DNA of 64,000 nucleotides from Neisseria brasiliensis. GTDB taxonomy: Bacteria; Pseudomonadota; Gammaproteobacteria; Burkholderiales; Neisseriaceae. Position 1 is the first letter of the stretch, and each line of letters starts with the position of its first letter. This document shows positions 25,790-34,056 of the stretch, piece by piece. The stretch is from contig NZ_CP046027.1 of NCBI RefSeq assembly GCF_009671065.1, positions 2,418,001 to 2,482,000 of the forward strand, in the 5' to 3' direction. The position numbers and the translations under genes were made by a program. The notes beneath the pieces are model-generated. The model saw nothing but the letters and a program-made list of their open reading frames with translations, was not told the origin of the DNA and did not search any database.

Positions 25790-26217
25790 GCGAACACCAA
25801 ATCCCCGAAGAAATCCGCCTGCAAAACGGCCGCGTCGCCCTGACTTTGGTTTACAATGGCGAACACAAAAGCCTGCCGGCCGAATTTTTGCGCGTGTATT
25901 CACCCAGCGCTGAAGTGCGCGGCCATGCGCCGGGGCAGGAAGTTTTACAAACAGGCAAAGCCGATGTCACCATTATGGGCTTGGAGCCGGTCGGCCAGTA
26001 TGCACTGAAAATCACTTTTTCAGACGGCCACGACAGTGGTTTGTATGATTGGCCGTATTTACACAAATTGGCCTACCAATATGATGAAATGTGGGCCGAT
26101 TACTTGCGCCGCATTGAATTGGCAGGTGCATCACGTATTCCGACAGCCGAAGATTTGGCGGCGCAAGCCAAAGCCGGTCATTCTTGTGGCGGCGGCAGCT
26201 GCGGTTGCAGCCATTAA
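25786..26217 (+). CDS. DUF971-domain protein with Cys/His-rich tail
   Basis: The 143-residue product carries a DUF971 domain, the fold found at the N-terminus of gamma-butyrobetaine hydroxylase: PEEIRLQNGRVALTLVYNGE and GHDSGLYDWPYLHKL match its pattern. DUF971 proteins often sit beside iron-sulfur assembly or ubiquinone genes. Here ubiE follows after 37 nt, probably in one unit. The C-terminus HSCGGGSCGCSH could bind a metal, an inference from composition. An internal uptake sequence codes for FSDGHD. Confidence 0.88.
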   Translation: MSEHQIPEEIRLQNGRVALTLVYNGEHKSLPAEFLRVYSPSAEVRGHAPGQEVLQTGKADVTIMGLEPVGQYALKITFSDGHDSGLYDWPYLHKLAYQYDEMWADYLRRIELAGASRIPTAEDLAAQAKAGHSCGGGSCGCSH

Positions 26218-26254
26218 GCAGAGACACAACCTATTCCATTGAAGAAAGCAGATT

Positions 26255-26992
26255 ATGAGCGACCACAAAACCCACTTCGGTTTTTCAACCGTCGATGAAG
26301 ATGAAAAAGCCGGCAAAGTTGCCGAAGTGTTCCACTCGGTAGCGAAAAACTACGACATCATGAATGACGTGATGTCGGGCGGTTTGCACCGTGTGTGGAA
26401 GCATTTCACCATCAATACCGCGCGTTTGAAAAAAGGCGATAAAGTGTTGGACATCGCCGGTGGTACAGGCGACTTGTCGCGCGGTTGGGCAAAACGCGTG
26501 GGTAAAGAAGGCGAAGTGTGGCTGACCGACATCAATTCATCAATGCTCACCGTTGGTCGCGACCGTTTGCTCAACGAAGGTTTGATTTTGCCGGTATCGC
26601 TGGCCGATGCGGAAAAATTGCCGTTTCCGGATAACTATTTCAACTTAGTTTCGGTGGCGTTTGGTTTGCGCAACATGACACACAAAGATGCCGCATTGAA
26701 AGAAATGTACCGTGTATTGAAACCGGGCGGCACGCTGCTGGTATTGGAATTTTCTAAAGTTTACAAGCCATTATCCGGCGCATACGATTTATATTCGTTT
26801 AAATTGCTGCCGGTGATGGGCAAGCTGATTGCCAAAGATGCTGACAGCTACCAATACTTAGCCGAATCCATCCGCATGCACCCTGATCAAGAAACGCTGA
26901 AGCAAATGATGCTGGAAGCCGGCTTCGATAGCGTGGATTACCACAACATGAGCGCGGGCATTGTGGCCTTGCATAAAGGTGTGAAGTTTTAA
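26255..26992 (+). CDS. ubiE: Ubiquinone/menaquinone C-methyltransferase UbiE
   Basis: UbiE methylates the quinone ring carbon in ubiquinone (and menaquinone) synthesis using S-adenosylmethionine. The 245-residue protein has the SAM motif VLDIAGGTGDLSRGWAKR, the family block DAEKLPFPDNYFNLVSVAFGLRNMTHKD and the terminal YHNMSAGIVALHKGVKF. It lies directly downstream of the DUF971 gene. Its terminator is shared with ygfZ, which converges on it. Confidence 0.97.
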   Translation: MSDHKTHFGFSTVDEDEKAGKVAEVFHSVAKNYDIMNDVMSGGLHRVWKHFTINTARLKKGDKVLDIAGGTGDLSRGWAKRVGKEGEVWLTDINSSMLTVGRDRLLNEGLILPVSLADAEKLPFPDNYFNLVSVAFGLRNMTHKDAALKEMYRVLKPGGTLLVLEFSKVYKPLSGAYDLYSFKLLPVMGKLIAKDADSYQYLAESIRMHPDQETLKQMMLEAGFDSVDYHNMSAGIVALHKGVKF

Positions 26993-27012
26993 TTTTAGGT
27001 TGGTGTGAACCA

Positions 27013-27053
27013 ATCAATAAAGGCCGTCTGAATTTCAGACGGCCTTTATTGAT
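27013..27053. terminator. Bidirectional terminator between ubiE and ygfZ
   Basis: The inverted uptake pair is extended on both sides (ATCAATAAAGG with its complement), giving a stem near 20 bp. It serves two convergent genes. Confidence 0.75.
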
Positions 27054-27058
27054 CTTAC

Positions 27059-27919
27059 TTATTCTTTCGGCTCAACCGTAAAAAATAATTGTTCTACCGC
27101 TAAAGCATTGCCATCGGCATCGGTTAATGCTGCATCGGCAGCGGAAAATTTAATCACGGCTAAGCTTAAGCTGCCGTTGTCGGTGAAGGCGGTATTGATG
27201 ATTTGGCCGGCTTCTTCGCCACCGACTTGCACCGCAATGCCCGCCGCTTCTAATGAGTTGCCGCTCAATACGGCCAAACCGCGTTTCACTTGGCCGCGGT
27301 ATTGGGCGCGCGCGATAATTTCCTGACCCGGATAGCAGCCTTTACGGAAATGAACGCCGCCGATAATGTGTTGGTTGAGCATTTGCGCCACAGCGGTTTC
27401 TTTGGTGGCGGCAGAAATCCAAGCGTAGCCGCTGCAGATTTCGTGCAGATTCCAAGCATTCTCTGCGGCTGCGTCGTGTGGTGGTAATTGTTCTGCCAAA
27501 CCGACTTTCAGACGGCCTGTGTGCGGCAGATGAATGCACCAAACATCGTTTTGGTTTTCAGCGGCAAAAGCCAAGCTCGGCTCGGCGGCAATCACGGCTT
27601 TGGCATCATCAGCCAATTCTCCGACCACGGCAAAATCGGCCAAGGGCTCAAACACCACTTTGGCGCGAAGCACATACATGCGCAATTTTTTAATAATCGG
27701 TTCAATCAAATCCTGCGCCATCACCAGCAGCAAATCATCGCCGCGGTTGAGCACGATCATATTGGCTAATACGCGGCCTTTGGCTGTGTTGTAAGTGGCG
27801 TAACAGGCTTGGCCGGTGGCTAGGTTTTGAATGTCGTTTGACAATTGATTGTGTAAAAAATCGGCTCGGTCGTCACCGCTGACACGGACAACGCCGAAGA
27901 AAGGCAGGCGGGTTTGCAT
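27059..27919 (-). CDS. ygfZ: Folate-binding protein YgfZ (iron-sulfur cluster repair/assembly)
   Basis: YgfZ is a tetrahydrofolate-dependent helper for iron-sulfur enzymes such as MiaB. The 286-residue protein has the diagnostic motif KGCYPGQEIIAR near residue 193 and the GcvT-like N-terminal fold (GDDRADFLHNQLSNDI). The Cys of the motif is present. It is a single gene on the minus strand converging with ubiE. Confidence 0.93.
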   Translation of the reverse strand: MQTRLPFFGVVRVSGDDRADFLHNQLSNDIQNLATGQACYATYNTAKGRVLANMIVLNRGDDLLLVMAQDLIEPIIKKLRMYVLRAKVVFEPLADFAVVGELADDAKAVIAAEPSLAFAAENQNDVWCIHLPHTGRLKVGLAEQLPPHDAAAENAWNLHEICSGYAWISAATKETAVAQMLNQHIIGGVHFRKGCYPGQEIIARAQYRGQVKRGLAVLSGNSLEAAGIAVQVGGEEAGQIINTAFTDNGSLSLAVIKFSAADAALTDADGNALAVEQLFFTVEPKE

Positions 27920-28006
27920 GGTGGGGATTCCTTGATAACAGTCAGAAATAAGGTTTGCAATGGGGATGATATGGGGTCGTTATCATCAAAATAAAGACCA
28001 AATCTC

Positions 28007-28048
28007 TCAGGCCGTCTGAATATTTGCTGATGTTTTCAGACGGCCTGA
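28007..28048 (-). terminator. Uptake-sequence hairpin after the RidA-family gene
   Basis: TCAGGCCGTCTGAA pairs with its complement over a 14-nt loop, just beyond the stop on the minus strand. Confidence 0.55.
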
Positions 28049-28053
28049 AATTA

Positions 28054-28410
28054 TTATTTCGCCTGAACTGCTGAAACCTTGATTTCGACTTTCCATTCTG
28101 GTTTGGCCAGTTTGGCTTCTACGCAGGCGCGGGCAGGGGAATGCTTGGGATCAACCCATGCATCCCAAGCTTCATTCATTGCGGCGTAGTCGGCCATATC
28201 GGTCAGATAAATGGTGGCTTCGACAATATGTTGTTTGCTGGAGCCGCATTGTTGTAACCATGAGTCAATTTGCGCCAACACATCGGCGGTCTGCGTTTTC
28301 GCATCGGCTTGTTCGGTGTTTTCAGGCACCATGCCGGATAGGAACACGAAGCCATTGGCTACGGTGGCTTCGGATAGGCGGGCGTGTTGGCCGAAATATT
28401 CAATGCTCAT
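28054..28410 (-). CDS. RidA/YjgF-family protein
   Basis: This 118-residue protein has the Rid fold: ANGFVFLSGMVPE, ADVLAQIDSWLQQCGSS and the signature-like HSPARACVEAKLAKPEWKVEIKVSAV. The Arg that binds the carboxylate in active imine deaminases is present in PARACVE. RidA proper has a slightly different signature, so this is probably a paralogue of another Rid subfamily; its substrate is uncertain. MSIEYFGQH at 28410 is chosen because CAGGAG lies upstream; the longer frame to 28476 adds an unrelated peptide. Confidence 0.87.
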   Translation of the reverse strand: MSIEYFGQHARLSEATVANGFVFLSGMVPENTEQADAKTQTADVLAQIDSWLQQCGSSKQHIVEATIYLTDMADYAAMNEAWDAWVDPKHSPARACVEAKLAKPEWKVEIKVSAVQAK

Positions 28411-28549
28411 GTCGGAACTCCTGATTTTAAAAGTGATGTATGATATAGTAAACAAAGTTTCACCGAAGGTCGGCACAAGGCTGGCGCTTCTTAAAAATTT
28501 AAGTCACTATAATATCAACATCCGCAAAATTCAAATTTCAGGGGCAAAA

Positions 28550-28909
28550 ATGAACGACATTATTCCTACCCAAACACCAGCCAACGACAACCGCCGAACT
28601 TATATGATGGTGATTTACGGCCTGTATGCGTTGACCATTTTCACCGCATTTTCATGCATCATCGGCGTGATTCTGGCTTATGTAAAGCGCGACGACATGC
28701 GCGGCACGGTTTACGAGCATCACATCAGCTACCTGATCAAAACATTTTGGGTATGCGTGATTTGCTATATTATCGGCGCGGCGACGATGTCTATTGGCAT
28801 CGGTTTGGTGTTCTTATTTATCGTGAGCTTGTGGTTTATTTACCGCGTGGTTGCCGGCTTTGTGAAACTGTATGACGGCAAGCCGGTCTCACCTGACGGC
28901 TGGTTATAA
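28550..28909 (+). CDS. Predicted membrane protein (COG3671/DUF4870-like)
   Basis: The product is 119 residues: a short N-terminal tail, then three hydrophobic segments (about residues 21-44, 63-83, 85-105). The blocks YGLYALTIFTAFSCIIGVILAYVKRDD and FIYRVVAGFVKLYDGKPV resemble a small membrane family common in proteobacteria, cited from memory. The ATG at 28550 is preceded by AGGGGC. Function unknown. Confidence 0.72.
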   Translation: MNDIIPTQTPANDNRRTYMMVIYGLYALTIFTAFSCIIGVILAYVKRDDMRGTVYEHHISYLIKTFWVCVICYIIGAATMSIGIGLVFLFIVSLWFIYRVVAGFVKLYDGKPVSPDGWL

Positions 28910-28932
28910 ATCTACATTTAATCCGCTTATTT

Positions 28933-28968
28933 TTCAGACGGCCTTTATTTGATTAAAGGCCGTTTGAA
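28933..28968 (+). terminator. Hairpin after the COG3671-like gene
   Basis: TTCAGACGGCCTTTA pairs with a complement containing one base change (GCCGTTTGAA). Confidence 0.5.
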
Positions 28969-29001
28969 GTTTGTTTTAGCCCTTTGAATGAGAAAGAAAA
29001 T

Positions 29002-29877
29002 ATGCATTATCTTGTTGCCAGTATTGTGTGCAGCGTGTTGGTGTCGGTGTTGCTGAAGGTAGCGCGCAAACAGAAAATCAAAATCGAGCAAGCAGTGGCT
29101 GTGAATTATATTGTGGCGATTACGCTGACGATGATGGTGTTGAAGCCGGATTTGAGCAATCTGGCAGGCTTTTTGCCGACGTGGTGGCTGTTTGCCGCAT
29201 TGGGCGTGTTGCTGCCGAGCGTATTTGTGATTATGGGTAAGGCGGTGGAAAGTGTCGGCATCGTCAAATCGGATGCGGCGCAGCGGCTGTCGCTGTTCTT
29301 GCCGATTGTCGCGTCATTTGCCATTTTTGGCGAACAATTGACCGAAGGCCGTCTGATTGGTATTGCGTTGGCGTTTGTGGCGCTGTTTTGTTTGTTGTGG
29401 AAAGCGGATGGCAGCAAAAAATCGGGTAGCATCACCACGCAAATCAGTTTGCTGATGGGTGTTTGGGCGGGCTACGGTGTGATCGATATTTTGTTCAAAC
29501 AAGTGGCCAAAAGCGGCACAGCGTTTGCCGGTAATTTATTGGTGGCGTTTTGCCTGGCGGCCATTTTGATGTTTGCTTATCTGTTTTCCAAAGGCACCAA
29601 ATGGACCAAAGAAGGCATCATCGGTGGCGTCTTGCTCGGCGGCTTGAACTTTTTAAACATCGTCACCTACATCAGCGCGCACCAAGCCATGAGCGATAAC
29701 CCGACGCTGGTTTTCGCGGGCATGAACATGGGCGTGATTGTGTTGGGCACTTTAGTCGGTGCGTGGATATTCAAAGAAAAAATCAGCAGCATCAACGCCG
29801 CCGGCATCAGCGTAGCTTTGGTGGCGATTGCGTGTTTGTTTTATTGGGAACAGATTCGCGGGTTTGTCGGTATGTAA
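29002..29877 (+). CDS. EamA/DMT-superfamily transporter
   Basis: This 291-residue inner-membrane protein has about ten hydrophobic segments arranged as two repeated halves, the pattern of drug/metabolite transporters. Examples are SFAIFGEQLTEGRLIGIALAFVAL in the first half and GTLVGAWIFKEKISSINAAGISVALVAI in the second; each has the conserved Glu near a segment end. The substrate is unknown. The ATG at 29002 with AGAAAG upstream is preferred to a TTG six codons earlier. Confidence 0.82.
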   Translation: MHYLVASIVCSVLVSVLLKVARKQKIKIEQAVAVNYIVAITLTMMVLKPDLSNLAGFLPTWWLFAALGVLLPSVFVIMGKAVESVGIVKSDAAQRLSLFLPIVASFAIFGEQLTEGRLIGIALAFVALFCLLWKADGSKKSGSITTQISLLMGVWAGYGVIDILFKQVAKSGTAFAGNLLVAFCLAAILMFAYLFSKGTKWTKEGIIGGVLLGGLNFLNIVTYISAHQAMSDNPTLVFAGMNMGVIVLGTLVGAWIFKEKISSINAAGISVALVAIACLFYWEQIRGFVGM

Positions 29878-29905
29878 GTTGAGAGTAATTTAATCTTTAA
29901 AGGCT

Positions 29906-30048
29906 GAGACCTTTGCAAAACCCTAGATTTGAGTACAGTTCAAAGTTGTAGCAGCGCAGAAAGTGCAGACATATCATCAAGATAGGCAAGCTTTCGAGCC
30001 GCGCGCAACGAAGAAATGTGCCAAAGATAGGGATTTTGTGAAGGTATC
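29906..30048 (-). repeat. MITE-like inverted-repeat element, copy 3
   Basis: This 143-bp copy is inverted relative to the other two. Its left end GAGACCTTTGCAAAA is intact; the right end is degraded (GTGAAGGTATC). It abuts an uptake-sequence hairpin at 30049. It is preceded by GGCT, as is the copy at 18353. Confidence 0.78.
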
Positions 30049-30074
30049 AGGCCGTCTGAAATTTCAGACGGCCT
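30049..30074 (+). terminator. Uptake-sequence hairpin next to MITE copy 3
   Basis: AGGCCGTCTGAA and its complement have a 2-nt loop and are followed by TTTG. It was probably the terminator of the EamA gene before the MITE separated them. Confidence 0.5.
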
Positions 30075-30142
30075 TTGTTTATGTAAGGAATTTGTTTATT
30101 TATGTTTATTCATGTATGATTGAAAAAATTGATGTTGACGAT

Positions 30143-30169
30143 AGCCGGTGCTTTCGCCCGGCTTTTTTT
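30143..30169 (+). terminator. Orphan intrinsic terminator upstream of the dcu gene
   Basis: AGCCGG and CCGGCT enclose a 9-nt loop and are followed by TTTTTTT. This is a classical terminator with no uptake sequence and no gene just upstream; the nearest is the EamA gene 266 nt away. The rest of 30075-30256 shows no open frame. Confidence 0.7.
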
Positions 30170-30256
30170 GCGTTTGTTCTTTAAGCATAAATAAAAGTTG
30201 CTTGACTACGCGAAGCGGCAAAACGTTTTCACAAATTAATCAATAATGGAGTGTGT

Positions 30257-31588
30257 ATGTCTGGCATGTTTTTCATTCAGTTTGCCATTGTGCTGCTGTG
30301 TATTTTAATCGGCGCAAGGCTGGGTGGTATCGGCTTGGGTGTGATGGGCGGTATCGGTTTGGCGGTGTTGGCATTTGGTTTCGGCATGGAGCCGACCAGC
30401 CCGCCGATTGATGTGATGCTGATGATTATGGCGGTGGTGTCGGCGGCGGCGGCGATGCAGGCCAGTGGTGGTTTGGATTACATGATTAAAATAGCCACGC
30501 GCGTGCTGCATAAAAATCCGAAATACATCACCTTTATCGCGCCGATGGTGACGTGGACGTTTACCGTATTGGCAGGCACCGGCCATGTGGCTTATTCGGT
30601 GTTGCCGGTGATTGCTGAAGTAAGCCGCCGCAACGGCATCCGACCATCGCGCCCGTTGACCATGGCAGTGATTGCGTCGCAGTTTGCCATTGTGGCCAGC
30701 CCGATTGCGGCGGCCGTGGTGGCAACGGTGACTTATTTGGAACCGCAAAACATCACCATGACCGACGTCTTGAAAGTCACCATGCCGGCAACCCTGTTGG
30801 GCATTGGCTTGGCTTGCGTGTTCGTCAATAAATTGGGTAAAGATTTAAAAGACGATCCGCATTATCAAGCTTTGTTGCAAGACCCGAATTATGTGAACGC
30901 CCATGCGGTAGATGAATCTGAGCGTGAGACGTTCAACGTCAGCCCGCAGGCAAAATTATCGGTAGGGATTTTCTTATTGGCAGCGGTGTTGGTGGTGATA
31001 ATGGGTGCGTTGCCGGAATTGCGTCCGGTATTTGGCGAAGAAGCCAAGCCGATGGGCATGGCGCACACGATTGAAATTGTGATGCTGGCGGCAGCCGCGT
31101 TTATTATTTTGTTGTGCAAACCGAATGGCGACGACATCACACGCGGTTCGGTATTCCATGCCGGTATGCGCGCGGTGATTGCCGTATTCGGTGTGGCGTG
31201 GTTGGGTGATACGCTGATGCACGGTCATTTGGCGGAAGTGAAAGAAGCAGTATCACACTTGGTCGAAGCTGCGCCGTGGACATTTGCTTTTGCTTTGTTT
31301 GTGTTGTCGGTATTGGTCAACAGCCAAGGCGCGACGGTGGCGACCTTGTTCCCGATTGCGATTTCTTTGGGCATCCCAACCGAAATCATTTTGGGTACTT
31401 TCGTGGCGGTGAACGGCTATTTCTTTATCCCAAATTACGGCCCGATTATTGCCGCCATCGATTTCGACAGCACGGGCACAACCAAAATCGGCAAGTTTAT
31501 TTTCAACCACAGCTTTATGATACCAGGCTTATTGAGCATGGCATTTTCTTTGGGCTTTGGTTTGTTGTTTGCCAAAATGTTTCTTTGA
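30257..31588 (+). CDS. Anaerobic C4-dicarboxylate transporter, DcuA/DcuB family
   Basis: This 443-residue inner-membrane carrier exchanges or takes up succinate, fumarate, malate or aspartate. Matching blocks are GGIGLAVLAFGFGMEP, APMVTWTFTVLAGTGHVAYSVLPVIAEVS, ASQFAIVASPIAAAVVA and the C-terminal FFIPNYGPIIAAIDFDSTGTTKIGKF. About ten to twelve hydrophobic segments are visible. The ATG at 30257 has GGAG six nt upstream. Whether it is closer to DcuA or DcuB cannot be decided by eye. It is a single gene with no full FNR site seen upstream. Confidence 0.93.
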   Translation: MSGMFFIQFAIVLLCILIGARLGGIGLGVMGGIGLAVLAFGFGMEPTSPPIDVMLMIMAVVSAAAAMQASGGLDYMIKIATRVLHKNPKYITFIAPMVTWTFTVLAGTGHVAYSVLPVIAEVSRRNGIRPSRPLTMAVIASQFAIVASPIAAAVVATVTYLEPQNITMTDVLKVTMPATLLGIGLACVFVNKLGKDLKDDPHYQALLQDPNYVNAHAVDESERETFNVSPQAKLSVGIFLLAAVLVVIMGALPELRPVFGEEAKPMGMAHTIEIVMLAAAAFIILLCKPNGDDITRGSVFHAGMRAVIAVFGVAWLGDTLMHGHLAEVKEAVSHLVEAAPWTFAFALFVLSVLVNSQGATVATLFPIAISLGIPTEIILGTFVAVNGYFFIPNYGPIIAAIDFDSTGTTKIGKFIFNHSFMIPGLLSMAFSLGFGLLFAKMFL

Positions 31589-31600
31589 TTAAATATAAAC

Positions 31601-31632
31601 AAAATGCCGTCTGAAATTTCAGACGGCATTTT
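31601..31632. terminator. Bidirectional hairpin between dcu and the DUF4124 gene
   Basis: AAAATGCCGTCTGAAAT pairs with its complement, with T or A runs on both sides; the two genes converge. Confidence 0.7.
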
Positions 31633-31643
31633 ATATTTGTGAA

Positions 31644-32087
31644 TCAGTTGCAATATTTGCTGATGTCGGCATCGTAGCGTTGCTTCAATGCTTCACGATT
31701 ATTGGCGCGGGCAGATTCGGCATAGTCGCGATTGAGACGGGCAGCTTTGCAGTTGTCGTCTTTCATCGATTGGTTGTCTTCGGCGATTTTTTGGTTTTGT
31801 GCTTCGATCTGCTTATTGGCTTCGGTGATTCGTTGATTGAGCTGATTTTGCTGCTCGGCAATCGAGCCTTCGCTTGGAGCCGGAGCCGCTGCTTTAACCG
31901 GCTGGTAAACCGTGTGTGTGCGCACATTCATGGTGTTGCTGCGCGCCGGTTGCAGACGATGCGGCACATCGGAATAAGTGGTGGTGCCGTTGGTGTTGCG
32001 CCATGTGTACACGCTGTTGGCTGAAGCGGTGGCAGCAGTGAAGGACAAGCAAAGGGTCAGCAGGGTGTATGTTAGAGTCGTTTTCAT
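31644..32087 (-). CDS. DUF4124-domain exported protein
   Basis: The 147-residue product starts with a signal peptide (MKTTLTYTLLTLCLSFTAATASA). A DUF4124 domain follows (VYTWRNTNGTTTYSDVPHRL), then a helical, Gln/Asn-rich region likely to form a coiled coil (QNQLNQRITEANKQIEAQNQ), and a C-terminal Cys pair region. The start at 32087 is chosen over 32153 because it exposes the signal peptide. A relative with the same layout lies at 49364-49792. Function unknown. Confidence 0.85.
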   Translation of the reverse strand: MKTTLTYTLLTLCLSFTAATASANSVYTWRNTNGTTTYSDVPHRLQPARSNTMNVRTHTVYQPVKAAAPAPSEGSIAEQQNQLNQRITEANKQIEAQNQKIAEDNQSMKDDNCKAARLNRDYAESARANNREALKQRYDADISKYCN

Positions 32088-32268
32088 AGGGTTTTCCGAG
32101 TAAAAGGGTATTTTGTGTTGTTTTCGATATTTTACTTGGTTTTTAAGCGGCATGTCATAAAAATCAGCGAAAATTTAGTAGGGAATAAGCTTCTTGCGCA
32201 GCAAATAGATTAAATTGTAAAAAATTAGTGCAAATAAGCAAGTGATTCTGTTAAGTAGATTCTTTACA

Positions 32269-32277
32269 TGTTATAAT
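32269..32277 (+). promoter_or_regulatory. Predicted extended -10 promoter of guaB
   Basis: TGTTATAAT (TGn plus TATAAT) lies 36 nt upstream of the guaB ATG, with no good -35. Confidence 0.5.
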
Positions 32278-32313
32278 GCCGTGCATCTTGCACAAACTGA
32301 AAGCCTGAGCATC

Positions 32314-33777
32314 ATGCGTATCGTAGAAAAAGCCTATACTTTTGACGACGTTTTATTGGTTCCTGCACACTCAACCGTGCTGCCGCGCGACGTTAAACTT
32401 CAAACCAAACTCACCCGCGAAATCACGCTCAATATTCCTTTACTTTCCGCTGCGATGGATACTGTAACCGAAGCCAAGCTGGCCATTTCAATGGCGCAGG
32501 AAGGCGGTATCGGTATTATCCATAAAAACATGACGCCGGAGCTGCAAGCGCGTGCGGTGTCGAAAGTGAAGCGCCATGAAAGCGGTATCGTGAAAGATCC
32601 GGTAACCGTGGCGCCGGATGTATTGATTGGCGATTTGCTGAAACAACGTGCCGAACGCAAACGCAAAATGTCGGGCTTGCCAGTGGTGGAAAACGGCAAA
32701 GTGGTTGGCATTGTGACCAACCGTGATTTGCGTTTTGAAGAGCGTTTGGATTTGCCGGTATCGGCCATCATGACCCCGCGCGATCGTTTGGTTACCGTAG
32801 CCGAAGGCACCAGCATTGAAGAAGCGCGCGAATTAATGCATCAGCATAAAGTTGAGCGTGTTTTGGTGTTGAACGAGCAAGACGAACTTAAAGGCTTGAT
32901 TACGGTTAAAGATATTCTGAAAAACACCGAATTCCCAAATGCCAACAAAGATTCCGAAGGCCGTCTGCGTGTCGGCGCAGCGGTAGGCACCGGCGGCGAT
33001 ACCGAAGCGCGTGTCAAAGCTTTGGTCGAAGCCGGTGTCGACGTAATTGTGGTTGACACTGCCCACGGCCACAGCCAAGGCGTGATTGAACGCGTGCGCT
33101 GGGTGAAAGAAAACTATCCGCAAGTGCAGGTGATTGGCGGCAATATTGCCACTGCCCAAGCAGCGTTGGATTTGGTGGCTGCCGGTGCGGACGCGGTGAA
33201 AGTGGGTATCGGCCCGGGTTCGATTTGTACCACCCGTATCGTGGCCGGTGTTGGTGTACCGCAATTGACTGCCGTGCACAATGTTTCCGAAGCCTTAAAA
33301 GGCACGGGCGTACCACTGATTGCTGACGGCGGTATCCGTTTCTCAGGCGATATTTCCAAAGCCTTGGCCGCAGGTGCCTACAGCGTGATGCTGGGCGGTA
33401 TGTTTGCCGGTACCGAAGAAGCGCCGGGCGAAATCGAACTCTACCAAGGCCGCTCATACAAATCTTACCGCGGCATGGGTTCGCTGGGCGCGATGAGCCA
33501 AGGATCTGCCGACCGCTATTTCCAAGACAAAACCGACAGCACCGACAAATACGTGCCGGAAGGCATTGAAGGCCGTGTGCCGTACAAAGGCCCGATTGTG
33601 AACATCATCCATCAATTGATGGGCGGTTTGCGCTCGAGCATGGGTTATTTGGGTTGCGCCAGCATTAATGAAATGCACGAGAAAGCCGAATTCGTGGAAA
33701 TCACTTCCGCCGGTATGAGCGAATCACACGTTCACGATGTGCAAATCACTAAAGAAGCACCGAATTACCATCGTTAA
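32314..33777 (+). CDS. guaB: Inosine-5'-monophosphate dehydrogenase
   Basis: GuaB oxidises IMP to XMP, the committed step of GMP synthesis. The 487-residue protein has the catalytic loop GIGPGSICTTRIVAGVGVPQ with the active Cys, a two-CBS Bateman domain at about residues 90-205, and the flap region YRGMGSLGAMSQGSADRYFQ. The start MRIVEKAYTFDDVLL is the conserved one; upstream codons to 32242 are non-coding. A promoter with perfect TATAAT lies just upstream. Confidence 0.97.
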   Translation: MRIVEKAYTFDDVLLVPAHSTVLPRDVKLQTKLTREITLNIPLLSAAMDTVTEAKLAISMAQEGGIGIIHKNMTPELQARAVSKVKRHESGIVKDPVTVAPDVLIGDLLKQRAERKRKMSGLPVVENGKVVGIVTNRDLRFEERLDLPVSAIMTPRDRLVTVAEGTSIEEARELMHQHKVERVLVLNEQDELKGLITVKDILKNTEFPNANKDSEGRLRVGAAVGTGGDTEARVKALVEAGVDVIVVDTAHGHSQGVIERVRWVKENYPQVQVIGGNIATAQAALDLVAAGADAVKVGIGPGSICTTRIVAGVGVPQLTAVHNVSEALKGTGVPLIADGGIRFSGDISKALAAGAYSVMLGGMFAGTEEAPGEIELYQGRSYKSYRGMGSLGAMSQGSADRYFQDKTDSTDKYVPEGIEGRVPYKGPIVNIIHQLMGGLRSSMGYLGCASINEMHEKAEFVEITSAGMSESHVHDVQITKEAPNYHR

Positions 33778-33793
33778 TTTGTTAATTTGAATC

Positions 33794-33842
33794 AAGGCCG
33801 TTTGAAAAGTTTTCTGTATAATGCTTTTCAGACGGCCTTTTG
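33794..33842 (+). terminator. Hairpin after guaB
   Basis: AAGGCCGTTTGAAAAG pairs with CTTTTCAGACGGCCTT over a 15-nt loop and is followed by TTTG. The rest of the 33843-34050 gap holds three more uptake sequences (one degenerate) and no gene. Confidence 0.65.
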
Positions 33843-34056
33843 CACAATATCTGTCTTTTCCAGCTATCAGGCCGTCTGAAAAACTGTTAAACTATACCGG
33901 TTTGATTGAGTCGGTTTGATAAACGAATAAACCGATGCTAAAAGATTCATGAAAATCTGCTGCTGATTGGTTCAGACGGCCTTTAATGAGGCGGTCTGAA
34001 ACATCTGCAGCTTTTCAAAAGCCGATTTTTCCCTTCCCTTTATTTGGAGAATGTTC

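Noticed and set aside
33843..34050. Riboswitch or sRNA between guaB and eno
   Set aside because: Only uptake sequences and A+T-rich DNA are visible, with no conserved aptamer core and no separate terminator.
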